A stretch of 64,000 bases of DNA, from assembly GCA_963823845.1 (NCBI GenBank), contig CAWGND010000026.1, forward strand, positions 248,001 through 312,000, written 5' to 3'. Both the position numbers and the translations under genes were made by a program. This document shows, in pieces, positions 1 through 7,042 of this stretch (position 1 is its first letter; each line of letters starts with the position of its first letter). The stretch is from Alloacidobacterium sp963823845. Its GTDB lineage: Bacteria > Acidobacteriota > Terriglobia > Terriglobales > Acidobacteriaceae. The notes below the pieces were generated by a model. That model ran no database searches. It saw only the letters and a program-made list of their open reading frames with translations, and had not been told where the DNA came from.

Positions 1-1
1 G

Positions 2-397
2 CTCAACGCGAACTACATCCGCAAAAAGCTCGAAGACCTTTACGATCTGCCCTACACGACGCCGTCGATGCACGAGGTTGTCTTCAGCGACCGCCGTCAG
101 GTGAAGAACGGCATCAAGACGGGGGACATCGCCAAGCGCCTCATCGACTATGGCTTCCACCCTTACACGACGGCCTTCCCCTTGATCGTGCCCGGCGCGC
201 TGATGATCGAGCCGACGGAGAGTGAATCGCGCGAGGAACTGGACCTCTTTATCGACGCCATGTGCCAGATCGCCCGCGAAGCCGATGAAAATCCGCAGCT
301 TATTCTAAATGCGCCGCACTCGACGCGCGTCTCACGCTTGGATGAAACCACCGCCGCTCGCAAACCAGTGCTGCGCTGGAAACCACAGGCCCAGTGA
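2..397 (+). CDS. gcvPB: Glycine dehydrogenase (decarboxylating) subunit 2, C-terminal part
   Basis: This is the end of the P2 subunit of the split glycine cleavage P-protein, the PLP enzyme that decarboxylates glycine and passes the aminomethyl group to the H-protein lipoate. The gene runs in from the left edge; about 131 residues are visible. Recognisable are the C-terminal-domain segment with GIKTGDIAKRL, then DYGFHPYTTAFPLIVPGALM and IEPTESESREELDLFIDAM, all typical of GcvPB. The PLP lysine lies upstream of the window. The stop TGA (395-397) overlaps by four bases the GTG of a GxxExxY relic. Family assignment is firm; the symbol rests on the family's usual split in two subunits. Confidence 0.93.
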   Translation, partial: LNANYIRKKLEDLYDLPYTTPSMHEVVFSDRRQVKNGIKTGDIAKRLIDYGFHPYTTAFPLIVPGALMIEPTESESREELDLFIDAMCQIAREADENPQLILNAPHSTRVSRLDETTAARKPVLRWKPQAQ

Positions 398-513
398 CGC
401 CAGCTGAACTGAATACACTTACGGGGCAAGCGATTGAGGCTGCCATGACGGTGCACACAGCCCTTGGACCAGGTCTGCGTACCTTTCCGTTCACTCAGCT
501 TCCTCTGCGGTGA
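394..513 (+). pseudogene. Truncated GxxExxY-family relic
   Basis: A frame opened by GTG inside the stop of gcvPB reads 39 residues with LNTLTGQAIEAAMTVHTALG, which matches the beginning of GxxExxY proteins (family normally about 125-135 residues). After the LGPGL segment the sequence loses similarity and stops at 511-513. Seen: the short frame and the N-terminal signature. Known: GxxExxY proteins are small, of uncertain function and frequent in environmental genomes. Inferred: an intact gene once sat downstream of gcvPB and was cut by a deletion, leaving only its first third. It is unlikely to make a functional protein. Confidence 0.6.
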
Positions 514-538
514 AAAGCCTTTTGCAAACAGGAGCAAC

Positions 539-808
539 ATGTCCATTTTTCACGACCGCCGTGACGAGCTTGAAAAGTACGAATTCATGATGGGTCCGGC
601 GCGCGGGCGGCTTGCCGTATCGCTCGACGCGCTGACCGATGCGCTCATCCTCATCGGCCAGCACGGAGTCTATTGCACCTCAAGCCGTAATCCAACCAAG
701 CCGGCGCTCGATCTTGAAACCGTCCTGAACGAAATCAATGGCGCCAAGGAACTGATCCAGTCCGTCATGCAGCAGATGGAGCAGGCAACGGAAGCCGGCC
801 GGCCCTAA
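539..808 (+). CDS. Small protein of unknown function (89 aa)
   Basis: I do not recognise this protein. The ATG at 539 is preceded by AGGAG at 531-534, five bases away, which favours it over the longer frame beginning at 464. The product is acidic to neutral, without signal peptide or membrane segment, and looks helical, with an N-terminal FHDRRDELEKYEF stretch and a C-terminal LNEINGAKELIQSVMQQMEQ helix. It ends tail to tail with the DUF2911 gene, the two stop codons overlapping by three to four bases. No functional clue comes from the neighbours. Confidence 0.6.
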   Translation: MSIFHDRRDELEKYEFMMGPARGRLAVSLDALTDALILIGQHGVYCTSSRNPTKPALDLETVLNEINGAKELIQSVMQQMEQATEAGRP

Positions 809-1371
809 GGAACGGCGATCACTTCCACGCAGACGTCTGTTGTCTCCCACACCAGGTGCAGTTCAGTTACAAGGTCTTTGGTATGCGTGAACTTGATCTG
901 GAAGGTCTCAACCGGGCTGCTCGGAATCACGCCTTCCGACATTTTGACGCGACCCAGGTCCTGGGTTTCATCGTATTTTGTGCCCCACTGACCCGTTTGC
1001 TTATTCACGATCAGCGTCCAGCCGCTCGTTGCAGGAATGGTGTACAGGGTGTACGTTCCGGGGGGCACACTGAGGCTACCGATCTTGAGGCTGATGTCGG
1101 TCTTGAGTGTCGTTGCCGAGTTCGCGCCGGTACGCCACCAATGATCATAGGGAACTAAGCCCCCAAATATCTTCCGCCCGCGCATGGAAGGCGCGCTGTA
1201 GTCGATGGTGACCGTCTTGCTGCCAAATTTCACGCTGGCCTGAGCCGGAGGACTGGCTGGCGGCTTCTGATCATTCTGCGCAAATGCCGAGGAGCCCGCA
1301 AAGGCCAGGGAACCAATGATGATTGCGAAGAGTGCGCAACAGAGTGTCTTTGTGAATGTCCTGCGCTGCAT
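805..1371 (-). CDS. Secreted DUF2911-domain protein
   Basis: 188 residues with an N-terminal signal peptide (KTLCCALFAIIIGSLAFAGS, cleavage probably near SAFAQ). The remainder is a DUF2911 domain: VTIDYSAPSMRGRKIFGGL followed by VPYDHWWRTGANSATTL and the PPGTYTLYTIPATSGWTLIV stretch are the family's hallmark segments. The family is common in Acidobacteriota and Bacteroidota; its biochemical role is not established. It is monocistronic and points away from the tRNA gene. The location is predicted to be periplasmic or extracellular. Confidence 0.88.
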   Translation of the reverse strand: MQRRTFTKTLCCALFAIIIGSLAFAGSSAFAQNDQKPPASPPAQASVKFGSKTVTIDYSAPSMRGRKIFGGLVPYDHWWRTGANSATTLKTDISLKIGSLSVPPGTYTLYTIPATSGWTLIVNKQTGQWGTKYDETQDLGRVKMSEGVIPSSPVETFQIKFTHTKDLVTELHLVWETTDVCVEVIAVP

Positions 1372-1479
1372 CTGGAAATCTCCTTTGTCATGCCTGAAGT
1401 GGCTTCTCCATCAAACCGTGAAGGGTCTCGCGTGTCAAAACCGCAAGGCGCGGCTGCCGGTATAGTATCCTATGGACAT

Positions 1480-1556
1480 GCGCCCGTAGCTCAGCTGGAT
1501 AGAGCGAATGCCTCCGGAGCATTAGGTCGGGAGTTCGAATCTCTCCGGGCGCACCA
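1480..1556 (+). tRNA. tRNA-Arg (anticodon CCG)
   Basis: A complete cloverleaf of 77 nt including an encoded CCA. The acceptor stem GCGCCCG (1480-1486) pairs with CGGGCGC (1546-1552), the D-arm is GCTCAGCTGGATAGAGC, the anticodon stem AATGC/GCATT encloses the loop CTCCGGA with anticodon CCG, and the T-arm is GGGAGTTCGAATCTCTC. It reads CGG arginine codons. Its 3' 46 nt are the integration site of the downstream island, and the integration left the gene intact. Confidence 0.97.
1511..1556 (+). repeat. attL: island attachment site within tRNA-Arg
   Basis: These 46 bases, from the anticodon loop to the CCA of tRNA-Arg, are identical to 12339-12384. The base before differs (G here, T there) and so does the base after (G here, T there), so 46 bp is the exact repeat length. 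The crossover lies somewhere inside. Confidence 0.88.
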
Positions 1557-1664
1557 GATTTCCCCTTTCCCATCGATAAGTTGCGGCTGTTTTTCCTTCG
1601 CTGAAATCTCAGCAGTTTTCTGTGGACTGACCCCTTCAATTGAGACACTCGCAATTGGCACACT

Positions 1665-2036
1665 ATGCAGGGAAAGGGACTGCGAGTGGCGAAGAAGCGA
1701 GCAGTGGGTCGTTACCCGAAGGCGTTTCGGAAGATGGCCGTGGAGCGGTTGAAGAGTTGCGACAACATCGTCGCGCTGTCGGAGGAGTTGGGCGTTCACC
1801 GGCGCCTGCTCTACAAGTGGCGAGATCAGCTGGAGCCGATCGGAGACGGCGAGGCGCCGCCAGCGAACTCCCGGGAACGTGAGTTGCGGCAGCAAGTTTC
1901 ACGATTGAAGCGCCTGGTCGCCGACAAGACAATGGAGGCGGATTTTTTCAAAGGTGCCTTGCACAAAATCGAGGCTCGACGCCAGAGCAGAGGCAACTCT
2001 GGCGAGACGGCATCTACGAACAGATCAGAGAAGTGA
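1665..2036 (+). CDS. IS3-family transposase OrfA
   Basis: 123 residues. The N-terminal half is a helix-turn-helix of the IS3 OrfA type (KAFRKMAVERLKSC, then LSEELGVHRRLLYKWRDQLE), which binds the terminal repeats. It is followed by a leucine-zipper-like helix RELRQQVSRLKRLVADKTME. The stop TGA overlaps the GTG/ATG start of orfB by four bases. In IS3 elements OrfA and the OrfAB frameshift fusion regulate and carry out copy-out transposition. The frame is uninterrupted. Confidence 0.88.
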   Translation: MQGKGLRVAKKRAVGRYPKAFRKMAVERLKSCDNIVALSEELGVHRRLLYKWRDQLEPIGDGEAPPANSRERELRQQVSRLKRLVADKTMEADFFKGALHKIEARRQSRGNSGETASTNRSEK

Positions 2037-3076
2037 TGCCCATGCAAGGCAGCCTGAGTATCGAGCAGATGTGCCGGTTGAGCGGCGTCAGCCGGACCGG
2101 TTTCTATCGTAGCCTGCAAGAACGAATGCCGGTGGAGGAGGATATGGAAGTCCGGTCGGCGATTCAACAGATCGCCGTCGAGCACCGGCGGCGCTATGGC
2201 TACCGGAGGATTGCGGCCGAACTGCGGCGGCGCGGGATGCTGGTAAACCACAAGCGAGTGGCTCGGATCATGCGTGAGGATAACTTACTCGCGGTGCAGC
2301 CGAGAGCCTTCGTCGTAACCACGGACTCGCAACACGCCTTGGAGGTCTACCTGAATCTGGCTAGGCGGATGAAGCTGACCGGGATCAATCAGCTCTGGGT
2401 GGCTGACATCACCTATATCCGGCTGCATCGCGAGTTCGTCTATCTGGCCGTGATTCTCGATGCCTGGTCACGCAAAGTGGTGGGCTGGGAATTGGACCGA
2501 ACGCTGGCGGCACGGCTGGCGATAGCAGCGCTGGAGAGAGCCATCGCGGAGCGAAAGCCGCTTCCGGGCCTGGTGCATCACTCCGACCGCGGAGTGCAGT
2601 ATGCCAGCGACGACTACGTGAGACTCCTGCGCAAGCACGAGATGATCCCAAGCATGAGCCGGCCGGCGAATCCCTACGATAACGCCAGTTGCGAAAGCTT
2701 CATGAAGACTCTAAAAAGGGAAGAGATTTACGCCCACGAGTACCAGGACCTCGATGACCTGCGCACCAACATCGAGGGGTTCATCGAGCAGTATTACAAT
2801 CGCCAGCGGCTCCACTCAGCGCTTGGCTACCGGCCGCCGGAAGAGTTCGAGCAGGTCATCGAGCCGGGGGCGGCATCGACCGGAGCGACGATGAGTTTTT
2901 TCAGGCATAAGGAGATCTTTCGATCCGATGTAGACTCTTTCGAAAGCGGGGAGACGGCCGAAACCGCCTCCCCGACTCATCGTCTCGATGAGTCTCCGGC
3001 TGGCTATTCCTTGGCGGGTTGGTCTCCACCAGAGCCCGCCTCCGCTTCACCAACCGAGGGCCATTCTGGAGGATGA
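2033..3076 (+). CDS. IS3-family transposase OrfB (DDE recombinase)
   Basis: 347 residues. An HTH_21-like segment (HRRRYGYRRIAAELRRRG) precedes an rve integrase core with all three catalytic acids visible: VADITYIRL, HHSDRGVQYAS and the glutamate of NASCESFMKTLKRE. The YNRQRLHSALGYRPPEEFE motif closes the core. A tail of about 60 residues after the core, ending in SPTEGHSGG, is longer than usual for the family. Start at GTG 2033 or the adjoining ATG 2036. The gene looks intact, so the element may be active. Confidence 0.9.
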   Translation: MMPMQGSLSIEQMCRLSGVSRTGFYRSLQERMPVEEDMEVRSAIQQIAVEHRRRYGYRRIAAELRRRGMLVNHKRVARIMREDNLLAVQPRAFVVTTDSQHALEVYLNLARRMKLTGINQLWVADITYIRLHREFVYLAVILDAWSRKVVGWELDRTLAARLAIAALERAIAERKPLPGLVHHSDRGVQYASDDYVRLLRKHEMIPSMSRPANPYDNASCESFMKTLKREEIYAHEYQDLDDLRTNIEGFIEQYYNRQRLHSALGYRPPEEFEQVIEPGAASTGATMSFFRHKEIFRSDVDSFESGETAETASPTHRLDESPAGYSLAGWSPPEPASASPTEGHSGG

Positions 3077-3144
3077 GGCTGTTTGAGTAGGAAAATCCAG
3101 CGAACGGCAAGTGTGCCAATTGCAAATTGTCTCAACAGAGGGGT

Positions 3145-4259
3145 TCACCCCATTGAAGTGTGCCCAAAATTGTGCCCACCCAGCCTGGACATGGCATTCA
3201 AAACCGCATCTTCGGACGGGTGAACATAGCGACTGGAAATCGTGATCGACGAGTGTCCGGCGATCCGCGCGAGGGTCCACGCATCGCAACCAGATTCGCC
3301 CAAACGCGTCAGGAACGTGTGACGGAACGAGTACAAAACCCAAGTCTGAATCAGAGGCTCTTCCGTTGCGTTTTCCTTGTTTCGCTTCTTGATTTCAGCG
3401 TTCGCTAACTGAAACGCCCGCGCGTGCTGTTTCTTCAGGCTTGAGTGATCGACATGGCCGCCCTTTGTTGGCGCGGGCCACACCCAGCCGCTTAACGGCT
3501 TCTTGGCAATCTCCCATCGGGTCTCGAGGATGAACCGGACACGCGGAGTCATGGGAATGGACCGCCGCGCCGCAGCCGTTTTGCCGTGAGTGACCCGCAT
3601 CGTACCGAACTTGCCATTGTTCCAATTCAACTCTTCCCAGCGCATCCGATAGCACTCTTCCGGACGAAGGCCAGTATCAGCAAGAACGGCCGCAATGAAC
3701 TTAAGAGGTTCCGGAGCCTTGTCCAGATATGCGCTCTCATCTTCGAGAGTGACCACGCGTTCTCTGTGACGTTCGCCGGGAAGCAGCGAAATGATCGGAG
3801 CGGCATCTATCACTCCCCAGTCCTTCGCAAGCCTTAGAGCGCGTCGCAAAACACGTAGTGAGCTATTTACAGAGCTAACCTGCATGTGGTTCGACATGCG
3901 ATGCCCCGCAAACTCCGCTGCGAGTTCGTTCGTGATCGTATCCAACTTGGCGTTTGCCAGCGGTTTGTAAGGAGAGCAGTGCGCGGATTCCCAGTCCGGA
4001 ACCAGTACCAGTTGTTTACCGCGTTCTTTTCAAAGGAGGCTTTCGCCCAAGGCTCAAAGCGATCGTCGCAAAAGCTCTTCAGGGTTGGAGCCTGTTTCTT
4101 CTCGCGGATTCCGACGAGGCCATTAGCGAGGGCTGTGCGATGCGCTGATTCGATATTGCGAGCCTTCTTGTCGTTTCCTTGTTTTGTGGACTCGCGAATC
4201 ATTTCCCCGTTCCACATGAACTTGTACCAGTAGACCTTACCGCGTTTAAAGATGGACGT
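3145..4259 (-). pseudogene. int: Tyrosine-recombinase integrase of the island, frameshifted and tail-truncated
   Basis: Integrates the island at tRNA-Arg. The N-terminal arm/SAM-like domain (FKRGKVYWYKFMWNGEMIRE) is readable from 4259, but the codon where the family has its start Met is ACG; the first ATG is at 4217. Two apparent single-base insertions, near 3986-3993 and 3967-3972, are needed to reach the frame with PLANAKLDTITNELAAEF and the catalytic core: Arg in DTGLRPEECYRMRWEEL, HTFLTRLGESG, GHSSI and Tyr in SSRYVHP. Removing two bases gives an exact codon count (370 residues). The gene ends TSMG-stop inside the IS3 terminal repeat. Downstream of that IS, 1622-1491 still reads a RRDSNSRPNAPEAF tail into the tRNA. 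Confidence 0.82.
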
Positions 4260-5014
4260 TAGCGTTTTCTTCCTTTCTTCGGTTTATCCATAGCCCGTTT
4301 CTTCCTGAGAGGAACCAAGTGTCCACAATATTGAGAGCGGTACATCTTGCCCTTGTGCGCTACTTCGAATGGCATTGCGCAGTCCCAGCGTTTGCGGATG
4401 CCAAACTTGATGCCGCGCAGAAAGTCGAAGGTGATGGAATTCCTAATTGCATCTTGGCAATATTGATCCACATGTATGAAATGCGGAAATTCAGGCCGTA
4501 GTGAAAGCTCGAATTCTCGGAGCCTGGATGCAGTAGAAAACCAGCTCTTCGCGCTGCCGCCTAAGGCTTGACGAATGGCTCGCTGTTCATCCCAAACCAA
4601 GCGGGGAAATACGACTGCCAATTCCCGATCGACGATGATGGGATGATCTCTGTCCGTATACGGCCAGTTGTCTGGGTCTTCAGACCATGTGCCGTTTTGG
4701 GCAAGGAAATCTCTCAGAGCTTTGGTGTCGTGAGGAAGTCTCAGAAATTCGTCTCTCGCTCTCCAAGGATCTATCTTCACCCAGTGTCGCGGGGGACTAG
4801 CCGCCTGACAGAGAATGACTTCTATCTCCAGCTCAAGGCTTTCTAGGCTGCTTTTACCGCTCAAACTATCAGCCAGCAGAAGTTTCACCGATTCTTCAGG
4901 AAGGCATCTGCCGGTGACTGTCCAGGTGCATGGACGCCCCCCGTGATCGTAGATGTTGATTTCGATTACATCAGCGGAGGTACATGTGCCGAGACGAGCG
5001 GAAAGAAACACCAC
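4259..5014 (-). CDS. Island protein of unknown function with C-terminal Cys/His motif (251 aa)
   Basis: I do not recognise a named family. The N-terminal two thirds have no visible motif. The C-terminal part, RKRWDCAMPFEVAHKG followed by KMYRSQYCGHLVPLRKKR, resembles the CGNR-like zinc fingers in which a C..C pair precedes a YCS..C segment, though one cysteine of the usual four seems missing. The tail PKKGRKR is strongly basic, suggesting nucleic-acid contact. It starts at one of two adjacent GTG codons (5014 or 5011) and its 5' end overlaps that of the divergent zinc-ribbon gene. Its stop abuts the integrase, so the two may be co-transcribed. Function inferred only as possible DNA binding. 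Confidence 0.6.
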   Translation of the reverse strand: MVFLSARLGTCTSADVIEINIYDHGGRPCTWTVTGRCLPEESVKLLLADSLSGKSSLESLELEIEVILCQAASPPRHWVKIDPWRARDEFLRLPHDTKALRDFLAQNGTWSEDPDNWPYTDRDHPIIVDRELAVVFPRLVWDEQRAIRQALGGSAKSWFSTASRLREFELSLRPEFPHFIHVDQYCQDAIRNSITFDFLRGIKFGIRKRWDCAMPFEVAHKGKMYRSQYCGHLVPLRKKRAMDKPKKGRKR

Positions 5015-5561
5015 GAATGACTACCGCAATATCGACGTTCGCAGATGGCAGAGAGACGATTTACTTGCGCCGTTTCGCTACTTTGGATGGAGTTGGACCC
5101 GCAACGGAGAGCGTGTAGCGTCTATTGGCGTGCGCGTCCAAACTGAGAGTGTGACCCTCATCTACACGCATTCGCGCTGGGACTCCGAGCCACGCGCGAT
5201 GGAATACGCGGTCACCCTTGAACGAACTCCCTGCAATTACGGGGGCGAGCGCGTGTGGTTTCGCTGTCCTGCACGCGAATGCGGCCGGCGCGTGGCGATA
5301 CTGTATAGCGCCGGATATTTCGTTTGCCGCCATTGTCTCCAACTCGCATATGAGTCCCAGCGGGAGCAGTCGCACTATCGCGCGCTGCGCAAGGCGCAAA
5401 ACATTCACGAGAAACTAGGCGGAACGGGCATCATTCATGAGCCGGTATTCAAACCCAAAGGAATGCACTGGCGGACCTACTCTCGACACATGGAACGGAT
5501 GCAGGAAGCGGAATCTGGATCGTTTCCGCCGTGGATCTTGAGACGGTTTTTGAGTGTCTGA
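4986..5561 (+). CDS. Zinc-ribbon protein of unknown function (191 aa)
   Basis: A conserved but uncharacterised protein. After a WQRDDLLAPFRYFGWSW N-terminal segment it has a zinc ribbon: RVWFRCPARECGRRVAILY supplies the first Cys pair and AGYFVCRHCLQLAYESQRE the second. Then comes a basic helical tail with KPKGMHWRTYSRHMERM. I choose GTG 4986 because GGAGG sits five bases upstream (4976-4980); the longer frame to 4953 lacks such a site. The gene overlaps the 5' end of the divergent 251-aa gene. The region 5283-5550 is duplicated at 6348-6605. A nucleic-acid or protein adaptor role is a guess from the zinc ribbon. Confidence 0.7.
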   Translation: MPRRAERNTTNDYRNIDVRRWQRDDLLAPFRYFGWSWTRNGERVASIGVRVQTESVTLIYTHSRWDSEPRAMEYAVTLERTPCNYGGERVWFRCPARECGRRVAILYSAGYFVCRHCLQLAYESQREQSHYRALRKAQNIHEKLGGTGIIHEPVFKPKGMHWRTYSRHMERMQEAESGSFPPWILRRFLSV

Positions 5562-5710
5562 AGCTACCGGCGTCAGGCGTACAGGCTTTGCTGATTAGTG
5601 CAGGTCCTCAGCCAGGAATCAGCGCTCCGCGCTTGAATCGGTAAGGCACGAAGGGCCGTTGCATCGCGCGTTGACACGCGCGGGAACAAGGTAAAGAATG
5701 AAGCCATCGA

Positions 5711-5766
5711 AAGAACAAAAAAAAGAACAAAAAAGAACAAAAAGAAACAAAAAAGAACAAAAAACA
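5711..5766 (+). repeat. A-rich tandem repeat (AAAAAAGAAC units)
   Basis: About five imperfect units of 8-10 bases, each an A run followed by GAAC, with some length variation and one GAAAC variant. The G+C content is far below the surroundings. No spacer-repeat architecture, so not a CRISPR array. Confidence 0.75.
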
Positions 5767-5816
5767 GGGGCAGCATAAGAGAACTACCCCTAAGAGTCGC
5801 ATTTTGTTCGTAGATT

Positions 5817-5861
5817 CGAGGCGTGCTCCCCAGCACGCCTCGGCGTCAATGATTTGACGCC
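5817..5861 (+). ncRNA. Twin perfect hairpins, possible structured RNA or terminator
   Basis: CGAGGCGTGCT (5817-5827) pairs with AGCACGCCTCG (5832-5842) around a CCCC loop. GGCGTCAA (5842-5849) pairs with TTGACGCC (5854-5861) around TGAT. The stems are back to back and no T-run follows on the plus strand. Whether it is a transcribed RNA, a terminator or a protein-binding site cannot be decided from the sequence. Confidence 0.4.
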
Positions 5862-6005
5862 ACTCGTTTGATGCACTGAACAGAATCGCTCGTTGTCCAT
5901 CAGCCGACGCGGCCATTTAGAAGGTGCAGAAACGGCTTTGTATCGTTGCTGCAATCACAATGTTGCGGGTGTTAGGCTTGCCTTACTTGCTTTACTGGAG
6001 GAGGG

Positions 6006-6356
6006 ATGAGCATAACCGGAGCCGTAGCCGAACTAAACAAGGAAATTGAACGCCTAACAAAGATCCGTGACTCGCTTTTGCAGGGCATATCAGCCTTTGA
6101 CGCTACGAGTACGGCAAAGGAGCCTGAGCCACAGAAGAAATCTGCTGGTCTCAGGGCAGTAGTCCCTGCGAAGACGTCCGTTCCTGCCAAGAAGAGAGTA
6201 ATGTCCGCTGCCCAGAAAAAGAAGATCTCTGAGATGCTAACGGCGCGATGGGCGTCCGTTCCTGCTAAGAAGAGAGCAATGTCCGCTGCCCAGAAAAAGA
6301 AGATCTCTGAGACGCTAACGGCGCGATGGGCTGCGGCAAAGAAAGCCGGCGCGTAG
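6006..6356 (+). CDS. Lys/Ala-rich coiled-coil protein with 26-residue tandem repeat (116 aa)
   Basis: Unrecognised small basic protein. An N-terminal helix (VAELNKEIERLTKIRDSLLQ) looks like a coiled coil. Then come two near-identical 26-residue repeats beginning SVPAKKR and containing MSAAQKKKISE and LTARWA, encoded by a 78-bp tandem duplication (6176-6253 and 6254-6331). The MSAAQKKKISE..TARWA pattern recalls short basic DNA-binding tails. A strong GGAGGAGGG precedes the ATG. The stop TAG (6354-6356) falls inside the left edge of the duplicated zinc-ribbon segment and the gene overlaps the following frame by 31 bases, which suggests a recombination junction. Confidence 0.65.
   Translation: MSITGAVAELNKEIERLTKIRDSLLQGISAFDATSTAKEPEPQKKSAGLRAVVPAKTSVPAKKRVMSAAQKKKISEMLTARWASVPAKKRAMSAAQKKKISETLTARWAAAKKAGA
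6176..6331 (+). repeat. 78-bp in-frame tandem duplication
   Basis: Two consecutive 78-bp copies starting GTCCGTTCCTGC at 6176 and 6254 differ at only a few bases. They encode the two 26-residue repeats of the 116-aa protein and keep its frame. Confidence 0.85.
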
Positions 6357-6625
6357 CGATCTTGTATAGCGCCGGTTATTTCGTTTGCCGCCATTGTCTC
6401 CAACTCGCATATGAGTCCCAGCGGGAGCAGCCGCACTATCGGGCTCTGCACAAGGCGCAAGGCATCCACGAGAAACTAGGCGGAACGGGCGTCATTCATG
6501 AGCCGGTATTCAAACCCAAAGGAATGCACTGGCGAACCTACTCTCGACACATGGAACGGATGCAGGAAGCGGAATCTGGATCGTTTCCGCCCTGGATCTT
6601 GAGGCACCTTAATTTCGTTCAATGA
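6326..6625 (+). pseudogene. Duplicated C-terminal fragment of the zinc-ribbon protein (99 aa frame)
   Basis: From RRVAILYSAGYFVCRHC to the end this frame is almost identical to the C-terminal half of the protein at 4986-5561; the DNA repeat covers about 5283-5550 and 6348-6605. The first Cys pair of the ribbon is missing. Instead an ATG at 6326, inside the 3' end of the preceding gene in another frame, supplies MGCGKES. If translated, perhaps by coupling, the product would have one CG and the CRHC pair. More likely it is the remnant of a duplicated gene whose 5' half was replaced by the repeat-protein gene. Confidence 0.55.
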
Positions 6626-6643
6626 GGCAACACCCGTGCCGCG

Positions 6644-7036
6644 TCAGAGAGTCATTGGCATTGGCGCACCTTGCAATGTTACGAACCTCTGAGGTTCACA
6701 ACAGGCTTGGCCCAACCGTGCCAGATCGGCCTGCATGCTCCGGTCAGTCTCGAACGACTTGAGCGTTGCGTCAAGAATTGAGGCTGCTCTCGTGTCGTCT
6801 GGACGTTCGATTCGATAGTGCATCCATTTTCCTTCACGCCGTGCTTCTACGATTCCGGCACGACGAAGATAGGCGAGATGTCTTGAAATCTTAGGCTGGC
6901 TTTGGTTCAGAATCTCTACGAAGTAACAAACGCACACTTCCCGGCCGCTCATGAGGTTTAACAGCCGGAGGCGTGTTGGATCGGCGAGTGCGGCGAACAG
7001 CCGGACAAGATCGAACGGCTTCGGGTGACGTGCCAT
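6644..7036 (-). CDS. ArsR/SmtB-family transcriptional regulator
   Basis: 130 residues from ATG 7036 (a GTG two codons upstream is possible). A winged helix of the ArsR type: LFAALADPTRLRLLNLM, then GREVCVCYFVEIL and the recognition helix QSQPKISRHLAYLRRAGIV, followed by EARREGKWMHYRI. The C-V-C pair in the ELCVC position and a Cys pair near the C-terminus (ACCEP) are possible metal or metalloid ligands, as in ArsR repressors that derepress on As(III)/Sb(III) binding. No arsenic resistance gene lies next to it, so its targets are unknown. Island cargo; the long upstream gap may hold its operator. Confidence 0.88.
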   Translation of the reverse strand: MARHPKPFDLVRLFAALADPTRLRLLNLMSGREVCVCYFVEILNQSQPKISRHLAYLRRAGIVEARREGKWMHYRIERPDDTRAASILDATLKSFETDRSMQADLARLGQACCEPQRFVTLQGAPMPMTL

Positions 7037-7042
7037 ATCCAC

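Larger units (their letters stand above)
1623..3152 (+). mobile_element. IS3-family insertion sequence (about 1.53 kb)
   Basis: Bounded by imperfect terminal inverted repeats that start TGGACTGACCCCTTC at 1623 and, on the other strand, TGGGGTGAACCCCTC at 3152; the similarity continues inward to GTGTGCCAATTGC near 3113. It contains two overlapping frames, orfA and orfB, reading rightwards. It sits in the 3' end of the island integrase and its right end supplies that gene's present stop codon. I see no clear target-site duplication. Confidence 0.85.
5562..6005. other. Non-coding island tract with A-rich repeats and twin hairpins
   Basis: No convincing gene. From 5711 to 5766 the sequence is built of tandem A-rich units of the type AAAAAAGAAC. 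Two perfect hairpins follow directly: an 11-bp stem with CCCC loop (5817-5842) and an 8-bp stem GGCGTCAA/TTGACGCC with TGAT loop (5842-5861). The frames on the minus strand here only reflect the low-complexity tract. The last 30 bases carry the GGAGGAGGG ribosome site of the next gene. Confidence 0.6.

Noticed and set aside
5711..5766. CRISPR-like repeats
   Set aside because: Units are contiguous, of varying length and have no spacers or cas genes nearby.
5573..5916. Two minus-strand frames rich in Phe/Leu that look like a membrane protein
   Set aside because: The hydrophobic stretch is just the A-rich repeat read backwards; no conserved sequence or proper start.
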